A DNA stretch of 64,000 bases, taken from NCBI RefSeq assembly GCF_024707105.1, contig NZ_JANQAJ010000012.1, forward strand, positions 62,001 to 126,000. The letters run 5' to 3'. Of the stretch, positions 6,967-15,259 are shown piece after piece (positions within the stretch are counted from its first letter, which is position 1; each line of letters begins with the position of its first letter). Below the pieces are notes generated by a model. It ran no database searches. It saw nothing but the letters and a program-made list of their open reading frames with translations, and was not told the origin of the DNA. The translations under genes and the position numbers were made by a program. The DNA is from Devosia ginsengisoli (lineage in GTDB: Bacteria; Pseudomonadota; Alphaproteobacteria; Rhizobiales; Devosiaceae).

Positions 6967-8472
6967 CTATCCGGGGACCTGCCCCACTTCGCCGCTGCCC
7001 CGTACGAGGCGCCGGATCGTGCCAAATATAGCAAAACCCCAGATGATCAGCGTGGCAATGCCCAGTACGGCGGCGACGGGACGGCTGAAGAAGCCGAGCA
7101 GGCTGCCGTCCGAGATCATCATCGAAGTGGTGAAGTTGGTCTCCACCAGCGGCCCCAGCACGATGCCCAGAATGATGGGGGCGATGGCGATCATCCGCGC
7201 CTCCAGGATATAGGCGACGACGCCGGCAATCAGCATCAGGGTAACCCCGAACATCGAATTGTTCATCGAATAGGAGCCGACGATGCAGAACAGCAGGATG
7301 GCGGCGTTGAGCAGTGCGCGCGGCACTTCGAAGATCCAGCGGGCCGATTTTGCGGCGACCCAGCCCAGCGGCAGCATCAGGATATTGGCGATGGCGAAGA
7401 CGATCATCACCGCGTAGAAATTTTCCGGATGCAGGCTCATCAGCGTCGGCCCGGGGTCGAGCCCCTTCATGACCAGCACGCCCACGGCAATCGCCGTCAC
7501 CGCATCGCCGGGAATACCGAACACCATGGCCGGGATCCACGAGGCGCTCAGCGCCGCATTATTGGTGGCGCCGGCCTCGACCAGCCCTTCGGGATGGCCC
7601 TTGCCGAACTTTTCCGGCTCCTTGGAGGTGCGCTTGGCCAGCGAATAGGTGATCCAGGCCGCCAGGTCGCCGCCCACGCCGGGCAGGGCACCCAGGAGCG
7701 AGCCGATAATCGAGCCGCGCACCTGGTTCTTGCGATATTTCCACAGCGCCCCAAGCGTGCCTTCGAAGGGGTTCTTGAGGTTCATCTGGGGCACCTCGGC
7801 CATGGCGCGACGGCCCGAGCGCATGATTTCGGACACGGCGAACATGCCGATCATGACCGGAATGAAGCTGATGCCGCCCATGAGTTCGAGATTGCCGAAC
7901 GTGTAGCGCGGCGTCGCCGTCAGCGGGTCCATGCCCACCTGCGCGATGAACAGGCCCAACAGCAACGCCAGGGCGCCCTTGACCATGCCGCCGGACGAGA
8001 TCAGCGCCGCGCAGCTCAGGCCCAGCACGGCCAGCCAGAAATATTCAAAGCTGGAGAAACCCAAAGCTGCCTTGGCCAGCATGGGCGCGGTGAAAAGCAG
8101 GAACAGGAAGCCGAACAGGCCACCCAGCACCGAGCCCACCACGCCGATGCCGATGGCGAGCCCGGCCTTGCCCTGCTGCGCCAGGCGATAGGAGTCTTCT
8201 ACATAGGCGGCCGAAGCGGGCGTACCGGGAATACGCAGCAGCGTACCGGGCAGGTCGCCGGCCGTAATGGCCATGGCGGTGCAGGAAATGATCGCCGCAA
8301 TGGCAGGAATGGGCGCCATGTAGAAGGTGATCGGCACCAGCAGCGCCGTCGCCATTGTGGCGGTTAGGCCGGGAATGGCCCCGACGAAGAGACCGAAAAC
8401 GGCCGCGAGGAAAATGGTCAGCAGCGTTTCGAAGTTGAAGACGAGGCCGGCGGCGAGAGCAAAGGCTTCCAT
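6967..8472 (-). CDS. tctA: TctA-family large permease subunit of a tripartite tricarboxylate transporter
   Basis: 501 residues with about 10-12 hydrophobic segments, the normal length for TctA. The conserved stretch GLFVGAIPGLTATMATALLVP lies near residues 25-45 (a Gly-Pro-Gly loop), and the repeat-related LLGALPGVGGDLAAWITY lies near residue 255, followed by GATNNAALSASWIPAMVFGIPG. TctA carries solute across the inner membrane, driven by an ion gradient. It is the last gene of a tctC-tctB-tctA operon, 6 bases after tctB. Together with the divergent DapA/Dha genes it should take up the module B substrate, although its operon also reads toward the module A aldolase. Confidence 0.95.
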   Translation of the reverse strand: MEAFALAAGLVFNFETLLTIFLAAVFGLFVGAIPGLTATMATALLVPITFYMAPIPAIAAIISCTAMAITAGDLPGTLLRIPGTPASAAYVEDSYRLAQQGKAGLAIGIGVVGSVLGGLFGFLFLLFTAPMLAKAALGFSSFEYFWLAVLGLSCAALISSGGMVKGALALLLGLFIAQVGMDPLTATPRYTFGNLELMGGISFIPVMIGMFAVSEIMRSGRRAMAEVPQMNLKNPFEGTLGALWKYRKNQVRGSIIGSLLGALPGVGGDLAAWITYSLAKRTSKEPEKFGKGHPEGLVEAGATNNAALSASWIPAMVFGIPGDAVTAIAVGVLVMKGLDPGPTLMSLHPENFYAVMIVFAIANILMLPLGWVAAKSARWIFEVPRALLNAAILLFCIVGSYSMNNSMFGVTLMLIAGVVAYILEARMIAIAPIILGIVLGPLVETNFTTSMMISDGSLLGFFSRPVAAVLGIATLIIWGFAIFGTIRRLVRGSGEVGQVPG

Positions 8473-8478
8473 TGATGT

Positions 8479-8932
8479 CTACCCCAGCAGCCCGCGCGGC
8501 AGCGGAACCCGCAAGGCCATGGTGAAAAGGTAATAGATCGTGGCGGTGGCGATGGGGCTGAAGATCAGCGCCGGCAGCCACCCGCCCCGGCTGAGCAGGA
8601 CGATGACGATCGAGAAGATCGTGCCGGCCACGAGGAACCCCAGATAGGGCATGATGAAGATGACGGCCGCGATGGCGGCCACGATGCCGATGGCGAACCA
8701 GGTCACCAGCGGCGGCGCATCTTCTTCGGGCACATCGCGAACCAGCCAGCCCTGGACGGTCAGCGCTACGCCCATCAGCGCCATGGCGCCGCCGACAATG
8801 GAGGGGAAACAGGCCCGGCCCGACATTCATCCCCGGCAGGGTATGCATGTTGAGCGCCTGCTGCAGGATTGCCGCGCCCGCCAGGGCGAACAGCAGTCCC
8901 AGCACGCTATCCATAGGAATTGACCGCTTCAT
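8479..8932 (-). pseudogene. tctB: TctB small membrane subunit of the TTT transporter, frameshifted in this sequence
   Basis: A start at 8932 behind GGGGGAG gives MKRSIPMDSVLGLLFALAGA, then GMNVGPGLFP. At the G4 run at 8803-8806 (CCCC on the coding strand) the frame is lost. Removing one base restores GLFPSIVGGAMALMGVALTVQGW and three further transmembrane segments to the end (VPLPRGLLG), about 150 residues in all, which is normal for TctB with four helices. It sits between tctC and tctA in the usual order. The change is in a homopolymer and the rest is well preserved, so a sequence error is likely. Confidence 0.87.
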
Positions 8933-8953
8933 GCGCTCCCCCTTGTTGGTTGA

Positions 8954-8977
8954 ACGGCCGGGGCGAGCCCCGGCCGT
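8954..8977 (-). promoter_or_regulatory. Intercistronic hairpin between tctC and tctB (module B)
   Basis: ACGGCCGGGGC / GCCCCGGCCGT, perfect 11-bp arms with a 2-base loop and no T run. It matches in position the hairpin at 264-289 of the other tct operon. Confidence 0.6.
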
Positions 8978-9003
8978 CATTGGCATTGGAATTTGTGGTC
9001 GGC

Positions 9004-9964
9004 TTACTGAGCCAGGCCGACAGCCTGGAGCGCCTGGCCGATAGACTCGTCGGCATCCTTCATGAAGGCCTCGAACCCAGCGGCATCGCGGTAATCGATG
9101 CCGAAGTTGCGCTGGGACATGAATTCCTTGAATTCATCGCTGTTGACCACCTTGTCCAGCGCCTCGACCAGCCGGGCCTTGACGTCGTCAGGCAGGCCCT
9201 TGGGCGCACCGATACCGCGCCAGGCATAGGCGGCCCACTTGTTGCCCAGGGCTTCTTCGGCGGTGGGAACGTCGGGGGCCGATGCAACGCGCGCGTCGGC
9301 GGCAACGATCAGGGGCTTCACTTCGCCCGCGTCAACCATCGGCTGGGCATCGGGCATGGTGGTGGTCACCACGCTGATGGCGCCCGAAGCCAGCAGCTGC
9401 AGGCTGGCCGAAGCGCCTTCTGGAGGGCACCCACGGCGCATCTGCCGGGTCGATGCCATTGGTGCTCAACACGCCGGCCCAGCCCAGATGGGCCATGCCA
9501 CCCAGATTGGCGCCCGAGGCCTTGATCGAGCCGGGATTGGCGCAGATCTCTTCCAGCAGGGCGTCGATGTCAGGGCCGTCGGTGCGCACATAGACCGCTT
9601 CCGGATCAGCGTTGAACAGGGCCAGGGCTTCGTAGTTCGAGTAGTTCAGCGGGGAAACGCCGGTCCAGTGATACATGGACAATTCGGTGGTGATCACGCC
9701 CAGCGTGTAGCCATCGGGCGGTGAATAGGAAATTTCGGTGTGCCCGACAATGCCGCCACCGCCGGTGCGGTTGATGACGTTGACCGGCTGGCCGAGTTCC
9801 TTTTCCAGCAGCGTGGCCACGATGCGGCCGGTGGCGTCGGTGCCGCCGCCTGCGGCCCACGGCACGATCAGGTTGATGGCGTGATCGGGATACTGAGCCA
9901 CTGCCGGGGCAACGGCCAGAACGGAGAGCGCCAGGGCGCCGGCGAGTTTCTTCATCAGGGTCAT
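9004..9964 (-). pseudogene. tctC: TctC/Bug-family periplasmic solute-binding protein (module B), frameshifted in this sequence
   Basis: The start ATG at 9964 (MTLMKKLAGALAL) has a GGAGG site 7 bases upstream; the start one in-frame codon group earlier lacks it. A signal peptide ends at AVAQYPD, followed by NLIVPWAAGGGTDATGR and NRTGGGGIVGH. Near 9419-9423 one extra base breaks the frame: deleting it joins DAPWVP to SEGASASLQLLASGAISVV and continues to DVPTAEEALG and the end, about 319 residues. It heads the tctCBA operon and is divergent from the DapA-like gene, sharing a promoter region with ATTCC/GGAAT half-sites. The ligand is unknown. Confidence 0.88.
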
Positions 9965-10265
9965 TCTTTGTCCTCCCAAGGGTGGGTCGGGCTAGCCGAC
10001 ATCGGTGTGACGCTTGCCGTATCGCAAACTTCTATACCACACTCCGGAACTACCATGCGTTCGAGCACTGTGCAAGATGCATAGAATATCCCGATATATA
10101 CCAATTTGATTGACATCATCGGGCTTTCCTTCCTATCAAATGAAGGAATGATATTCCGTATTGTGGAATTTCATGATGGCACTGGCGCAATCGGGCGCCA
10201 GGCGTGCAAAACATTTCGGACCGGGCTCGCCACGGTGGCGGCCGTCCCGGCTTTGGAGGACTTCG
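9965..10265. other. Divergent promoter region between tctCBA and the DapA-dhaKL operon
   Basis: 301 bases without a gene. It is AT-richer than its surroundings from about 10030 to 10180 and holds three ATTCC/GGAAT half-sites (see 10145-10169). I see no small gene in it. Confidence 0.6.
10145..10169. promoter_or_regulatory. Putative IclR-type operator with three half-sites
   Basis: GGAAT-N3-ATTCC at 10145-10157 overlaps ATTCC-N7-GGAAT at 10153-10169. The second can be extended outward to GATATTCC / GGAATTTC, 7 of 8 bases paired. It lies about 100 bases before the DapA-like gene. Overlapping half-sites of this kind fit the IclR regulator encoded at 12974, but this is inference. Confidence 0.5.
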
Positions 10266-11201
10266 ATGACGAACCAGATCGCGCTCAAGCTGCGCAACAC
10301 GCTGACGGGGATACTGCCGCCCCTGTCGATGCCCTTCGATGACGACGGCAACCTTGTCAAAGGCGCGCTCAAGGCGCAGGTCGATTTCATGATAGAATCG
10401 GGCGTGCGTGGGCTGGTGGTCGGCGGTTCGACCGGCGAAGGCCACACGCTGTCCTCCAGCGAATTCACCGAAGCGATGATCGAAGCCCACGACGCCAATG
10501 CCGGTCGCGTGCCCTTCGTTGTCGGACTCATCGTGCAGTCGACCCGCGAGGCCATCGACCGCGTCAAGGCGCTTGGCGACCTCAAGATCGACGCCCTGCA
10601 GGTGACGCCGGTCCACTACCTGTTCAAGCCCGGCCGCGAAGCCACGATCGAGCATTTCCGCGCCATCTGGGAAGCGACCCAGGTGCCGATCCTGATCTAC
10701 AACGTCATTCCGTGGAACTACCTCTCCATCGACGACATGCTGGCCATCATGGATGCCGTGCCGGGCGTCGTGGGCATGAAGCAGTCCTCGGGCGACGTGA
10801 AGTCCGTCTCCGACCTCATGCTGCGCGCCAAGCCGGAAAATATCGTGCTGACCGGCATCGACGCCCTGCTCTATCCCAGCTTCGCGCTCGGCGCGCATGG
10901 CGCCATCAGCGCCCTCACCTGCGCCGTGCCGGGCGTGACGGTGAAGCTGTTCAACGCTGTCGAGGCCGGCGACCACAAGACCGCCAAGGATATCCACTTC
11001 CGCCTCAATGCGCTGTGGAACGCCCTGCGCCACGACAACCTGCCGGCCTGCGTCAAATACATCCAGCACCGCCAGGGCCTGCCCATGTTCCATCCGCGCG
11101 CCCCGATGGAGCGCGTCACCGACGAACAGAAGAAGGCTATCGACGCCGCACTCGGCCCGGTTCTGGAACTGGTTGACGTGCGGGCAAAGTCCGCCGCCTG
11201 A
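10266..11201 (+). CDS. DapA (dihydrodipicolinate synthase / N-acetylneuraminate lyase) family class I aldolase or dehydratase
   Basis: 311 residues from the ATG at 10266 (GGAGG 6 bases upstream). The fold is a TIM barrel forming a Schiff base. GGSTGEG (53-59) is the pyruvate-carboxylate loop, Tyr145 in LIYNVIP is the proton relay and Lys172 in VGMKQSS is the Schiff-base lysine. The family includes 2-keto-3-deoxy-sugar-acid aldolases and dehydratases as well as DapA. The setting, a TTT transporter, dihydroxyacetone-type kinase and IclR regulator, argues for catabolism of an organic or sugar acid rather than lysine synthesis. Confidence 0.9.
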   Translation: MTNQIALKLRNTLTGILPPLSMPFDDDGNLVKGALKAQVDFMIESGVRGLVVGGSTGEGHTLSSSEFTEAMIEAHDANAGRVPFVVGLIVQSTREAIDRVKALGDLKIDALQVTPVHYLFKPGREATIEHFRAIWEATQVPILIYNVIPWNYLSIDDMLAIMDAVPGVVGMKQSSGDVKSVSDLMLRAKPENIVLTGIDALLYPSFALGAHGAISALTCAVPGVTVKLFNAVEAGDHKTAKDIHFRLNALWNALRHDNLPACVKYIQHRQGLPMFHPRAPMERVTDEQKKAIDAALGPVLELVDVRAKSAA

Positions 11202-11210
11202 TTGAACAGA

Positions 11211-11237
11211 GGCGGGCCGCCGCATAAGCGGCCCGCC
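11211..11237 (+). promoter_or_regulatory. Intercistronic hairpin between the DapA-like gene and dhaK
   Basis: GGCGGGCCGC / GCGGCCCGCC, perfect 10-bp arms around a 7-base loop, ending 27 bases before the dhaK start. There is no T run after it, so it is more likely a processing or stability element than a full terminator. Confidence 0.55.
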
Positions 11238-11264
11238 TTCCGCTACAGCGCCCGGGAGGACGAT

Positions 11265-12260
11265 TTGAAGAAGCTGATCAACGACCCCGCCAACTATGTC
11301 GACGAGATGCTCGACGGGCTGTGCCTGGCCCATCCGGGCCTCAAGCGCGTCGGCGATGACCGCCGCGCCATTGCCCGCGACGTGCCGATGCGGCAGGGCA
11401 AGGTCGGCGTCGTGTCCGGCGGTGGCTCGGGCCACCTGCCCCTGTTCACCGGCTATGTCGGCCAGGGCCTGCTCGATGCCTGCGCGATCGGCAATGTCTT
11501 CGAGGGCCCGACCATCAATTCCTGCCAGGATGCCATCGCAGCCGCCAATGGCGGCGCGGGCGTGCTGTGCCTGTTCGGCAATTACGGCGGCGACAAGATG
11601 AATTTCGAAATGGCCAGCGAATTCGCCGCCATGGAGAATATCGAGACCCGCAGCGTGCTCGGCACCGACGACATTGCCAGCGCCAGCCCCGAAGAGGCGC
11701 ATAAGCGCCGCGGTGTCGCCGGCCTGATCTTCGCCTACAAGGCGGCCGGCGCACTGGCCGAGGCGGGCGGCAATCTCGACGCCGTCGCTTCCGTCGCCCA
11801 GAAGGTGGTGGACCGCACGCGCACCATCGGCGTGGCCCTGTCCTCGTGCCAGATCCCCGGCGCGGCCGGACCCAATTTCACCATTGCCGATGACGAGATC
11901 GAATTCGGCATGGGCATTCATGGCGAGCCGGGCATCTGGCGCCACAAGATCCGCCCCGCCGACGCGCTGGTCGACGAAATGATCTCCATGCTGCTGGCCG
12001 AACGCCCCGCAGACGCCAGCCGGGTGGCCGTGCTGGTCAACAGCCTCGGCTCCACGCCCTTCGAGGAATTGTTCATCCTCTATCGCCGCGTGGCGCAGCA
12101 GCTCGATGCGGCCGGCCTCACCATCGTCCGCCCGCTGATCGGGCCCTATGTCACCTCGATGGAAATGGGTGGCGCATCCATCAGCCTGTGCTTCCTCGAT
12201 GACGAGATCGAGGGCCTGCTGGCCGCGGCGGCCGATTGCCCGTTCTGGAAGGTGGGTTGA
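11265..12260 (+). CDS. dhaK: Dihydroxyacetone kinase-type subunit DhaK
   Basis: 331 residues if it starts at the TTG at 11265, chosen because GGGAGG lies 5 bases upstream and the family begins MKKLINDP. The DhaK substrate domain is complete: GVVSGGGSGH with a conserved His57, the segment GNYGGDKMNF, and the FGMGIHGEPG motif whose His covalently binds the substrate carbonyl as a hemiaminal. DhaK binds a triose-like ketone and the DhaL subunit supplies phosphate. It is 4 bases from dhaL. No DhaM is nearby, so the phosphate donor (ATP or a PTS protein elsewhere) is unclear. Related kinases act on erythrulose and other ketoses, and the partner genes favour a non-glycerol substrate. Confidence 0.92.
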   Translation: MKKLINDPANYVDEMLDGLCLAHPGLKRVGDDRRAIARDVPMRQGKVGVVSGGGSGHLPLFTGYVGQGLLDACAIGNVFEGPTINSCQDAIAAANGGAGVLCLFGNYGGDKMNFEMASEFAAMENIETRSVLGTDDIASASPEEAHKRRGVAGLIFAYKAAGALAEAGGNLDAVASVAQKVVDRTRTIGVALSSCQIPGAAGPNFTIADDEIEFGMGIHGEPGIWRHKIRPADALVDEMISMLLAERPADASRVAVLVNSLGSTPFEELFILYRRVAQQLDAAGLTIVRPLIGPYVTSMEMGGASISLCFLDDEIEGLLAAAADCPFWKVG

Positions 12261-12263
12261 ACC

Positions 12264-12893
12264 ATGGCCATTGACGTCAACACGCTGGCCGATGCCATTG
12301 CCCGCGCCAACCAGTCCATGACTAGTCTCACCGACGTGCTCAATGCCGCCGACGCCAAGCTGGGCGACGGCGATACCGGCACCATGCTGGCCCGTCTCAT
12401 CGGCGCCTTTGCCAGTGTCGATGTGCGCAACGCACCCGACCTGGGCGCCGGTTTCATGGCTTTGGCCAAGGCCGGCGCGGCCTCGACCGGATCGAGCCTG
12501 GGCACGCTCATCATCACCGCGATGATGACGGCCGGAAAGCTGACTGCCGGACAGAAGGACATGGACTGGAGCCGGTTGGGCGACACCATCGCGGCCATCC
12601 GCGACGCCGCCATGGCGCGTGGCAAGGCTGAGCTGGGCGCCAAGACCATTATCGACGGGCTCGACGCCCTGGCCAGAGCCGTGGACGGCAAGGACGATCC
12701 CACCGCCATTGCTGTCGCTGCGCGTAACGCCATGGACCAGGTGCTGGCCGAGTTCCGCCAGCGTCCCTCTGCCATGGGCCGCGCCCGCATGTTCGCCGAA
12801 AAGAGCGTCGGCCTCGACGATCCCGGCATGCTCGGCCTGGCCGAAATCATCCGCGCGGTAATCGCAGATCATGGTGCCACCCCGCTTGCTTGA
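12264..12893 (+). CDS. dhaL: Dihydroxyacetone kinase-type subunit DhaL
   Basis: 209 residues, the normal length for the ADP/ATP-binding DhaL subunit. NAADAKLGDGDTGTML near residues 27-42 holds the three aspartates that bind two magnesium ions. ASTGSSLGTLI and SAMGRARMFAEKSVGLDDPGM follow, the latter the conserved RA.Y...S-G-DPG loop near the C-terminus (with F replacing Y). It begins 4 bases after the dhaK stop and is surely co-translated. The pair phosphorylates the ketose bound on DhaK. Confidence 0.93.
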   Translation: MAIDVNTLADAIARANQSMTSLTDVLNAADAKLGDGDTGTMLARLIGAFASVDVRNAPDLGAGFMALAKAGAASTGSSLGTLIITAMMTAGKLTAGQKDMDWSRLGDTIAAIRDAAMARGKAELGAKTIIDGLDALARAVDGKDDPTAIAVAARNAMDQVLAEFRQRPSAMGRARMFAEKSVGLDDPGMLGLAEIIRAVIADHGATPLA

Positions 12894-12929
12894 GGTGGAG
12901 TGGCCACTAGACTATCGAATCGAACCCCT

Positions 12930-12947
12930 TCAGTCACAAATGACTGA
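12930..12947. promoter_or_regulatory. Palindrome upstream of the second iclR gene
   Basis: TCAGTCA CAAA TGACTGA, perfect 7-bp arms, 27 bases before the iclR start. It may be an operator, or an RNA hairpin closing the dhaL transcript; no T run follows. Confidence 0.5.
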
Positions 12948-12973
12948 GCAATCAAGGCGCTGAAACGTAGACA

Positions 12974-13771
12974 ATGACCGATTCCGTCGAAGTATCCGTG
13001 CCCGCCAAACCGGCCCGCAGCGACGAGAGCCTCAAGTCTCTCACCAAGGTCTCGCGCGTGCTGGACTGTTTCACCACTTCGCACCGGGCGCTGAGCCTGG
13101 CCGATATCTGCGCCCGCACCGGTTACCCGCGCTCCACCACCCATCGCCTGCTGGCGGCCATGCGCGAAGTGGGCTTCATCGAGCAGGACCGGGAGCGCGA
13201 CTTCTACCGGCTGGGACTGCGCCTGTTCGAGTTGGGCAATACGGTGCTGGCCAATCTCGAACTGCATCGTGAAGGCCGCGTCATCGTCGATGCCCTGCAC
13301 CGCCTCACCAGCCGCGCCGTGCATCTGGCGGTGTTCGACGGCCTGCGCGCCGTGGTCATCCAGCGCACCGAATCCGAACCAATGCTCACCAATACCATGG
13401 TCGAGAATTCGCCGGTGCACTGCACCAGCGTCGGCAAGGCCATCCTGGCGCATCAGCCGGCCGAGATCGTCGATCGCGTCATCGCGGCCGGGCTCGAGCG
13501 CTTCACCGAAACGACGATCACCGATCCGGCGGCGCTGGAAGACGAACTCGAGCAGACGCGGCAGCGCGGTTACGCTATCGACAATGGCGAGCATCAGCCG
13601 GGCCTGCGCTGCATCGGCGCGCCGATCCGCAACCAGGCCGGCGCGGTCTTTGCCGGCATCAGCGTCAGTGCCCCGGCCTGGCAGATGCCCGTGGCCGAGG
13701 TGGACGAACTCAACAAGGTCGTCATCTACCACGCCAACCTGATTTCCCAGCGGCTGGGATACGTACGGTAG
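12974..13771 (+). CDS. IclR-family transcriptional regulator (module B)
   Basis: 265 residues, standard IclR length. The winged helix lies at about 21-85 (VSRVLDCFTTSHRALSLADI, TGYPRSTTHRLLAAM, FYRLGLRLFELG). The effector domain includes HCTSVGKAILAH, RQRGYAIDNGEHQPGLRCIGAPI and a C-terminal ISQRLGYVR. It follows dhaKL on the same strand by 80 bases, with its own palindrome just upstream. It probably controls the divergent tctCBA and dapA-dhaKL units through the ATTCC/GGAAT sites at 10145-10169. It is a paralogue of the IclR at 4654 without that protein's long N-terminal arm. Confidence 0.92.
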   Translation: MTDSVEVSVPAKPARSDESLKSLTKVSRVLDCFTTSHRALSLADICARTGYPRSTTHRLLAAMREVGFIEQDRERDFYRLGLRLFELGNTVLANLELHREGRVIVDALHRLTSRAVHLAVFDGLRAVVIQRTESEPMLTNTMVENSPVHCTSVGKAILAHQPAEIVDRVIAAGLERFTETTITDPAALEDELEQTRQRGYAIDNGEHQPGLRCIGAPIRNQAGAVFAGISVSAPAWQMPVAEVDELNKVVIYHANLISQRLGYVR

Positions 13772-13816
13772 TCGAACCAACGCCCCCTCCTCTGGTGACG
13801 TGACAAAATTCTGATT

Positions 13817-13836
13817 GGCCGGCCCGTGGGCCGGCC
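13817..13836. terminator. Bidirectional terminator between iclR and the RraA-like gene
   Basis: GGCCGGCCC GT GGGCCGGCC, 9-bp arms, in the 72-base convergent gap. A short CTTTG follows on the plus strand, so the T run is weak. Confidence 0.6.
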
Positions 13837-13843
13837 GCTTTGT

Positions 13844-14524
13844 TCAGACCGGGCCGCCGGTCTTGCCGACGGGCCAGATGCTCTGCAGGTTCTCGCCGGC
13901 CAGGATGCGCTGGCGGCAGGCGACTTCGTTCTTGCCCAGCTCGTCCGCAGCGTCGGCGATCACGCCGACCAGCTCGGATGGAATAACCACGACGCCGGTC
14001 ACGTCGGCGAAGATCACGTCGCCAGGTCGGATGCGGACGCCGTCAATATTCAGGTCGACCTGATAGTGGGTCGCTTCCATGCGGCCCGACACGCCCACTG
14101 GGCTCATGCCCTTGGCAAACAGGGGATAGTCGAGCTTGCGCACCTCGGCGAGGTCGCGCACCGTGCCGTTGACCACGGTCGCCGCCGCACCCTTGGTCTT
14201 GGCGCCGCTCGACATCAGTTCGCCGGTGCCCGAGCCTTCGGCGCAGGAGGAATCCACCATCAGGATGCCACCCTTGACCACCGCATCGATGGCGCCGTGA
14301 TAGACGTCCTGCGGCTGGCCCACGCGGGGGCTGGGTTCATAGAGCACGGTCGAGACCGGCCCGCACACCACCTGGCCGGGCGCCAGCACGCCGAACTGGC
14401 TGATGCCCTTGAGGTAGCCATAGGGTCCGCGCCCGTCGAGCACGTCGTGGATATCGCCCGAATACCACTTGGCGAGGCGCTTGATGGCGGCCCAATCGGT
14501 CTGGTTGTAGTCGTAAGCGGCCAT
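13844..14524 (-). CDS. RraA-family protein (HMG/CHA-type aldolase or oxaloacetate decarboxylase)
   Basis: 226 residues of the RraA/MenG-like fold. MVDSSCAEGSGTGELMSSGAKTKGA carries the glycine-rich substrate loop (G-E-L), and VVNGTVRDLAEVRKLDYPLFAKGMSP carries the conserved Arg-Asp pair of class II pyruvate aldolases. True RraA (an RNase E inhibitor) is about 160 residues; this longer form with a 50-residue N-terminal extension matches the metal-dependent 4-hydroxy-4-methyl-2-oxoglutarate aldolases. It starts directly at the stop codon of the FadR-type gene (TAA then ATG), so it is the last gene of a three-gene operon. The substrate is unknown. Confidence 0.85.
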   Translation of the reverse strand: MAAYDYNQTDWAAIKRLAKWYSGDIHDVLDGRGPYGYLKGISQFGVLAPGQVVCGPVSTVLYEPSPRVGQPQDVYHGAIDAVVKGGILMVDSSCAEGSGTGELMSSGAKTKGAAATVVNGTVRDLAEVRKLDYPLFAKGMSPVGVSGRMEATHYQVDLNIDGVRIRPGDVIFADVTGVVVIPSELVGVIADAADELGKNEVACRQRILAGENLQSIWPVGKTGGPV

Positions 14525-15259
14525 TTAGCTGGGTTTTCCTTGTTGGTTGGCGGCGTCGATCGCCTGCTGGAGATAGGCGGTGGAATTGTCGATATGCTCG
14601 CGCATCAGCGCGCGGCTGCCTTCGACCTTGCCGGTGCGAATGGCGTCGAAGATGGCTTCATGCTCGGCCACGCCCTCGGCCTGCGTCTTGCTCGGCACGC
14701 GGCTGGTCAGGCGGATGACGTCGGTAATCAGCGCATAGAGATTGCCGTAGACGCTGGAGAGAATTTCATTGCCCAGCGACTGCACTAAAGCCCGATGAAA
14801 CCGCGCATCGGCCTCGGCATATTGAGAAAACTCCTTGGCGCCAGAGAGTTCGTCGAGCGCGGCGGCGACATCGGGGGACAATTGCCCCTCCCCCGCCGCC
14901 AGCCGGCCCACCACTTCGAGCTCGAACATGCGCCGCACATCCATGAGTTGGACGAGATAGGCCGGGTCTTCGGCAAAAAGGCTGCGCACCGTGGTGGCCA
15001 GCGAGCCGAGGAACTGCTCGACGTCATCACGCACCACTTCGGCCCGCTCGCCATGCTTGCGGCGCACCAGCCCCTTGGTCTCGAGAATTTGCAGGCCCTC
15101 GCGCACCGAGCGCGTGCTGATGGCAAAGCGCCGCGCCAGGTCGGCCTCGGACGGCAGGCGTTCACCCACCTTCAACTCACCGGACAGGATTTCGGCCTCG
15201 ATGGCCGAAACCACCGAGGCATGCAGCTTCCCGCGATCCGGTGCGGCCGGGGTCACCAT
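14525..15259 (-). CDS. GntR-family regulator, FadR subfamily
   Basis: 244 residues. An N-terminal winged helix at about 12-75 contains GELKVGERLPSEADLARRFAIS, TRSVREGLQILETKGLV and RKHGERAEV. The C-terminal all-helical FCD domain includes DVRRMFELEVVGRLAAGE, DARFHRALVQSLGNEIL and a final EHEAIFDAIRTG with the Asp/His residues that bind metal and carboxylate ligands. It overlaps the SDR gene upstream by 7 bases and abuts the RraA-like gene. A tandem repeat upstream of the operon (16084-16110) is the likely binding site, giving autoregulation. Confidence 0.92.
   Translation of the reverse strand: MVTPAAPDRGKLHASVVSAIEAEILSGELKVGERLPSEADLARRFAISTRSVREGLQILETKGLVRRKHGERAEVVRDDVEQFLGSLATTVRSLFAEDPAYLVQLMDVRRMFELEVVGRLAAGEGQLSPDVAAALDELSGAKEFSQYAEADARFHRALVQSLGNEILSSVYGNLYALITDVIRLTSRVPSKTQAEGVAEHEAIFDAIRTGKVEGSRALMREHIDNSTAYLQQAIDAANQQGKPS

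Noticed and set aside
6865..8367. A 500-codon plus-strand open frame opposite tctA
   Set aside because: It mirrors a 501-residue TctA permease with complete motifs. The antisense product is Gln/His/Arg-rich with no domain.
1113..9425. Reading the three broken tct genes as a decaying transport locus
   Set aside because: Four other breaks of the same kind lie in genes far from this locus, including the normally essential tsaC, so a sequence-quality cause is simpler.
10116..12872. A 918-codon open frame on the minus strand across the DapA, dhaK and dhaL genes
   Set aside because: The opposite strand encodes three proteins with all catalytic motifs. The antisense product has no recognisable domain.
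12264..12893. DhaL as part of a classical PTS-dependent dihydroxyacetone kinase
   Set aside because: No DhaM-type gene is nearby and the context is a TTT importer. DhaKL itself is well supported, but the PTS link is not.
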